Assembly: GCA_024638395.1 (NCBI GenBank)
Contig: JAHEKK010000069.1
Coordinates: 1-10,314, forward strand
DNA: 10,314 bases
Reading direction: 5' to 3'
From: Gemmatimonadota bacterium
Lineage (GTDB): Bacteria; Gemmatimonadota; Gemmatimonadetes; Longimicrobiales; Gaopeijiaceae
Position 1 is the first letter of the stretch; each line of letters starts with the position of its first letter. A program made the position numbers and the translations under genes. Below, one piece after another: positions 6,889 to 10,314 of the stretch. The notes under the pieces are model-generated. The model was not told the DNA's origin and searched no databases. It worked only from the letters and a program-made list of their open reading frames with translations.

Positions 6889-9831
6889 ATGAATCCCGAA
6901 GAGCTGTTCAGCGCAATCAGCGATCGTTACCGCTTGCGGGAAGAGATCGGCGCGGGCGGCATGGCCACGGTGTACCTGGCCGAGGACGTCAAGCATGGTC
7001 GCTCGGTGGCAGTCAAGGTGCTCCGTCCCGAGCTGGCCGGGGCAGTGGGGCCCGAGCGGTTCCTCCGTGAGATCGAGATCGCCGCGGCACTCACCCATCC
7101 CCACGTTCTTCCACTCCACGATTCCGGGAGGGAAGGCGAGTGGCTCTACTATGTCATGCCCTATCTGGATGGGGCCTCTCTGCGTGAACGGTTGGTCAAA
7201 GGGTCCCTCCCGGTTCCTGTGGCCGTGCGGCTTTTTCGCCAAGTCTTGGATGCGCTGGGGGCGGCTCACCGCCAAGGGGTCGTGCACCGGGACGTCAAAC
7301 CCGGCAACATCCTCCTGAAGGGCGACCACGCCTGGGTCGCCGACTTCGGGGTCGCACGAGCGGTCGGCGAGGCCATCGAGCGGGAGCGCCTGACGAGGGT
7401 GGGAGGGTCGGTGGGCACTCCCCAGTACATGGCCCCGGAGCAGGCGGTGGGGGATCCCTCCGTGGACCACCGAGCCGACCTCTTCTCCGCAGGCGCCGTG
7501 ATGTACGAGATGCTGACCGGATCGTCCCCTTTCGGGGGAGAATCGGACACGGCCCTCATCTCCGCCCTCCTCACCAAGCAACCTACTCCCCCGTCCGAGC
7601 TCCGACCGGATGTGCCGAAGGGCCTGTCGGACCTCGTCATGAGGTGCCTGGCGAAGGAGAGGCGAGACCGGCCCGAGTCGGTGATCGCCGTCCTGCGGGA
7701 GCTGGACGCGCTCGGCCCCCACGGGGTGCCCGAATCGGAATCCGAGGAAACGATGCCCTTGATCCGATACGTGGCCCTTGTGGTCGTTGCGCTCCTGGGG
7801 GCCCTCGCCATGACACTCTGGCCGGACCTCGGTGGTAGAAGGGTGGGGACGGGCCTGGATGCGGACGTGGCCGAGGTCCTCAACCTGGTCGAATCCAACG
7901 AGATCGCCGAGGCGGCCCGCGCGGCGCTGGCGATCGAAGCTCGCTATGGACCCCAGCCCCTCCTGGAGCCCGTATGGCCTCGGATGGCCAGCCCGATACG
8001 GGTGGACTCCGAGCCGCCGGGCGCCCGAATCCGTTTCAGGTCCTACGGGGGTGGGGAGTGGTCCGAACTGGGCGTGACGCCTTTCGAGAACGACCGCTTC
8101 CCGGTGGGAGCCTACCGGTTTGCCCTGGAGTTGGACGGCTATCGACCCGTCGAGAAGGTGCGTTCGTTCATCCCCCGGAACCAGCTCGTGGAGCTCGCCC
8201 GGTCGGGTATGGACTACCTCGAGGATGCCAGCTACGTCATTCAGGCGCGACTGTCGCCGTCGGACGACGAGGACGACGGGATGACCCACGTCTCGGGCGG
8301 CTTGTACGGCACGGTGCCCGTCGTCGGTTTCGGCACAGTGGAACCGCGGATCATTCCCGGCTTCTGGATCGACCGCACCGAGGTCGACAACCGCTCGTAC
8401 CAGGAGTTCGTCTCGGCGGGTGGCTACGAGGACCTGTCGCTTTGGAGTCCACAGCTGCCCGGCGGGGAGGGGGTGAGCGGATCGGGGTCGCCGGCCGAAC
8501 GCTTCGTGGATCAGACGGGTCGCACGGGACCCGCCGGCTGGACTCTGGGCCGGCCTCCTCAGGGAGCGGACGACCTGCCCGTCGGAGGCGTCAGTTGGTT
8601 TGAAGCCGACGCCTACTGCCGCTGGAAGGGCCTTCATCTGCCCACCTTGTTCCACTGGGCCAGGGCCACGCTTCCCAGTACGGATATCTGGATCCCGTTC
8701 AATCCCCTTCTACTCCAGTCATCCAACTTCGACGACGCAGGTCCACGGGCGGTCGGAAACCCCGAGGCCGTCGGGATCTCGGGCGCGTTTGACTTGGGAG
8801 GCAACGTCCGCGAGTGGGTGTCCACCGGCGCGGGCGCGGACCGACTATTGCTTGGTGGCGGCTGGAACGATCCGGTCTACCGCCTTCATGATCCAGCCCA
8901 AGCCAACCCCCTGCAGAGGGACGCCCAGGACGGGTTTCGGTGCGTTCGGTACGAGACCCCTCTCCCGGAGGCGCTTGGGGGTGACCTGACCTACCCCGAA
9001 CAGGATCTGGCCCGTCCGGCGTCCATGTCCGACGAGGACTTCGAGGCTCTCCGGGTCCGCCATTCCTACGACCGAGCAGCCCCCCTGGATGCCGTGATTG
9101 ACTCCACCGCGCCTCGCGGCTGGGGCGCACGGGTGGAGTGGCTGACGGTCAACTCGGCCTACGGAGAGCGGATGCCGATCCGAATCCATGCGCCTGCCGA
9201 ATCGTCGCCGCCCTTTCCGGCCCTCGTCTTCTTCGGAGGGGGCAACGTGATCCGCAGTCGAGAAATGGAGGACCCGCAACCGCCTTTGGACCAGTTGGTA
9301 CGAGCCGGATACGTGCTGGTCGAGCCGGCCTACGACGGCACGTTCCAGCGGAATGACGGCCGCACCCTCGCCCGGCTGGCGGGTCCCGAACAGGGCCAGA
9401 TCTTCTCAAACTGGGTGAAGGACCTGGGACGGACCCTGGACTACCTGGAGTCGCGTGCCGATGTCGACAGCCGACGCGTATCGTTCGTGGGTATCAGTCT
9501 GGGCGCGTCGATCGCTCAGGACCTGCTTCCCTTCCTGCCCCGCTTCAGTGCTGCCGTCCTCTACAGCGGCGGACTTGGCGTGAGGAGTCCGCAGCCGGCG
9601 CTGGATCGAGACAGAGCTCTCGCCGCGCGGGTTCAAGTGCCCGTCCTCATGCTGGGTGGGCGCAACGACCACACGCACCCCGTAACCCATCAGGAAGCCC
9701 TCTTTCAGGCCTTTGGGGCCGCGCCCGCTGAAAAGAGATTCAGGATCTTCGAGGCCGGTCACTGGCCTCTACCGATGGGCGAGGTGTTGCGAGAGACGGT
9801 GGAATTCCTCGAGGGGACCGGCGGACGCTAG
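6889..9831 (+). CDS. Transmembrane Ser/Thr protein kinase fused to PEGA, FGE-sulfatase-like and alpha/beta-hydrolase domains
   Basis: A 980-residue single-pass membrane protein. Kinase (about 14-275, cytoplasmic, PknB/Hanks type): glycine loop IGAGGMATVY 20-29, AVK Lys43, HRDVKPGN with Asp135 and Asn140, DFG 152-154, GTPQYMAPEQ 176-185; all catalytic residues are present. One helix spans about 291-310. Outside it: a short helical region (about 325-355); a PEGA-like beta domain (about 369-425: SPIRVDSEPPGARIRF, GVTPFE, GYR); an FGE-sulfatase/SUMF-like domain (about 465-688: FWIDRTEVDNRSYQEFV, PVGGVSWFEADAYCRWKG, GGNVREWV, GGGWND, DGFRCVRYE); and an alpha/beta hydrolase (about 749-979) with FFGGGN oxyanion region, nucleophile Ser870 in GISLG, Asp927 in GGRND and His958 in EAGHW. 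The FGE part lacks the catalytic Cys pair, so it is more likely a binding or scaffold domain. The start agrees with kinases of this type (MNPEELFSAISDRYRL). Ligand, hydrolase substrate and phosphorylation targets are unknown. Confidence 0.92.
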   Translation: MNPEELFSAISDRYRLREEIGAGGMATVYLAEDVKHGRSVAVKVLRPELAGAVGPERFLREIEIAAALTHPHVLPLHDSGREGEWLYYVMPYLDGASLRERLVKGSLPVPVAVRLFRQVLDALGAAHRQGVVHRDVKPGNILLKGDHAWVADFGVARAVGEAIERERLTRVGGSVGTPQYMAPEQAVGDPSVDHRADLFSAGAVMYEMLTGSSPFGGESDTALISALLTKQPTPPSELRPDVPKGLSDLVMRCLAKERRDRPESVIAVLRELDALGPHGVPESESEETMPLIRYVALVVVALLGALAMTLWPDLGGRRVGTGLDADVAEVLNLVESNEIAEAARAALAIEARYGPQPLLEPVWPRMASPIRVDSEPPGARIRFRSYGGGEWSELGVTPFENDRFPVGAYRFALELDGYRPVEKVRSFIPRNQLVELARSGMDYLEDASYVIQARLSPSDDEDDGMTHVSGGLYGTVPVVGFGTVEPRIIPGFWIDRTEVDNRSYQEFVSAGGYEDLSLWSPQLPGGEGVSGSGSPAERFVDQTGRTGPAGWTLGRPPQGADDLPVGGVSWFEADAYCRWKGLHLPTLFHWARATLPSTDIWIPFNPLLLQSSNFDDAGPRAVGNPEAVGISGAFDLGGNVREWVSTGAGADRLLLGGGWNDPVYRLHDPAQANPLQRDAQDGFRCVRYETPLPEALGGDLTYPEQDLARPASMSDEDFEALRVRHSYDRAAPLDAVIDSTAPRGWGARVEWLTVNSAYGERMPIRIHAPAESSPPFPALVFFGGGNVIRSREMEDPQPPLDQLVRAGYVLVEPAYDGTFQRNDGRTLARLAGPEQGQIFSNWVKDLGRTLDYLESRADVDSRRVSFVGISLGASIAQDLLPFLPRFSAAVLYSGGLGVRSPQPALDRDRALAARVQVPVLMLGGRNDHTHPVTHQEALFQAFGAAPAEKRFRIFEAGHWPLPMGEVLRETVEFLEGTGGR

Positions 9832-10314
9832 GGGCGCTCTTCGGCTGGGAGGTTCAAAGGGCCTTTGTGGCGGGAAGCGGGGTGGGACGGGGCACGGGGT
9901 TACGAGGCAGAGCAGGGGAGACCGGAGACGGGGGCCGACGCGGGCGCGAGAGCTCAAGGTGTGGTAATTGGTCGCCGGCGGCGTACGCCGCGGGCCTACG
10001 CATGCGACGAAAGCCCGCCATCTCCTTGAGCTCGGCCTCGGCGACGGAGTGATGGCCTCGGCGTCTCGGGGTGTCGGCCAAGACCGCCGGGAAGGCCATT
10101 CGGTGGCCGCGGGCCGCCTCGCTTGGCCCCGCGGCTCTCGTGATAGACGATCTCTGTCAGGACGGCGAAGCAACCCGTCGTTTGGACGTTCACAAAGGGA
10201 GCCAGACGCCTCGAGACGAGCTGCTCCCTGCCCGAAGCCGCAGCCATGAGAGGGTGACGTGACAGGGACCTCGGACGCCCCTAGTCTCAAGGGCCGTCGT
10301 CCCAGCAACTCGAA
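9832..10314. other. Gene-free 3' stretch
   Basis: About 480 bases after the kinase stop. Several short open frames exist on both strands, but they are Arg/Pro/Gly-rich, overlap each other in opposite directions, and show no recognisable motif. There is no strong terminator, tRNA or repeat element, only the palindrome at 9974-9995. A minus-strand frame (start 10247) encodes FVNVQTTGCFAVLTEIVYH, slightly more protein-like than the rest, and might be the trace of a decayed gene, but I cannot name a family. Confidence 0.5.
9974..9995. repeat. Imperfect 22-base GC-rich palindrome
   Basis: A perfect 14-base palindrome (GCGGCGTACGCCGC, 9978-9991) is extended by three more matching pairs on each side after one mismatched pair. 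There is no spacer for a hairpin loop and no T tract, so it is more like a dimeric protein-binding site, or chance in GC-rich DNA, than a terminator. Confidence 0.4.

Noticed and set aside
6844..8655. A 603-codon open frame on the minus strand opposite the kinase gene
   Set aside because: The product is rich in Arg, Gly, His and Pro with no domain, and it mirrors a clearly real kinase gene; long antisense frames are common in GC-rich DNA.
9855..9867. A possible terminator after the kinase gene (CAAAGG-G-CCTTTG)
   Set aside because: The inverted repeat leaves only a single-base spacer; a foldable version has a 4-base stem and no T run, so it is too weak for a factor-independent terminator.

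Overview
The window is GC-rich bacterial chromosomal DNA with tightly packed genes. It most resembles a Gemmatimonadota genome. The best clue is the long + strand gene on the right, a Ser/Thr kinase fused through one membrane helix to PEGA-like, FGE-sulfatase-like and alpha/beta-hydrolase domains, a style I associate with that phylum. The assignment is an inference from protein style; no marker gene is present.

Left half (13-5229, minus strand, read right to left): a three-gene glycan operon with overlapping genes. The first gene encodes a fusion of a clan-A glycoside-hydrolase-like TIM barrel, a GT2 glycosyltransferase and a membrane-anchored C-terminal module. The second encodes a GT-B/CgeB-like glycosyltransferase and starts with GTG inside a 4-base GTGA overlap. 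The third encodes a GT8-like glycosyltransferase with an extra C-terminal domain and overlaps the second by 8 bases. Together they look like a small unit for building or remodelling a cell-surface or secreted glycan. The sugar and product cannot be read from the sequence.

Middle (5230-6888): a decaying region. Divergent from the operon lies a broken, secreted M20-family metallopeptidase (three frameshifts, two in-frame TAG codons, C-terminus missing). It meets tail-to-tail a broken, truncated DsbA/thioredoxin-like gene on the opposite strand (one frameshift, second active-site Cys replaced by Trp, C-terminus missing). One deletion that removed both 3' ends explains the junction at about 6382-6386.

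Right half (6889-9831, plus strand): the intact 980-residue kinase-PEGA-FGE-hydrolase protein, with all kinase catalytic motifs and a complete Ser-Asp-His hydrolase triad, but without the cysteine pair of true formylglycine-generating enzymes. The last 480 bases (9832-10314) contain no gene I can support, only an imperfect GC-rich palindrome.

I found no tRNA, rRNA, CRISPR array, insertion sequence or convincing factor-independent terminator.
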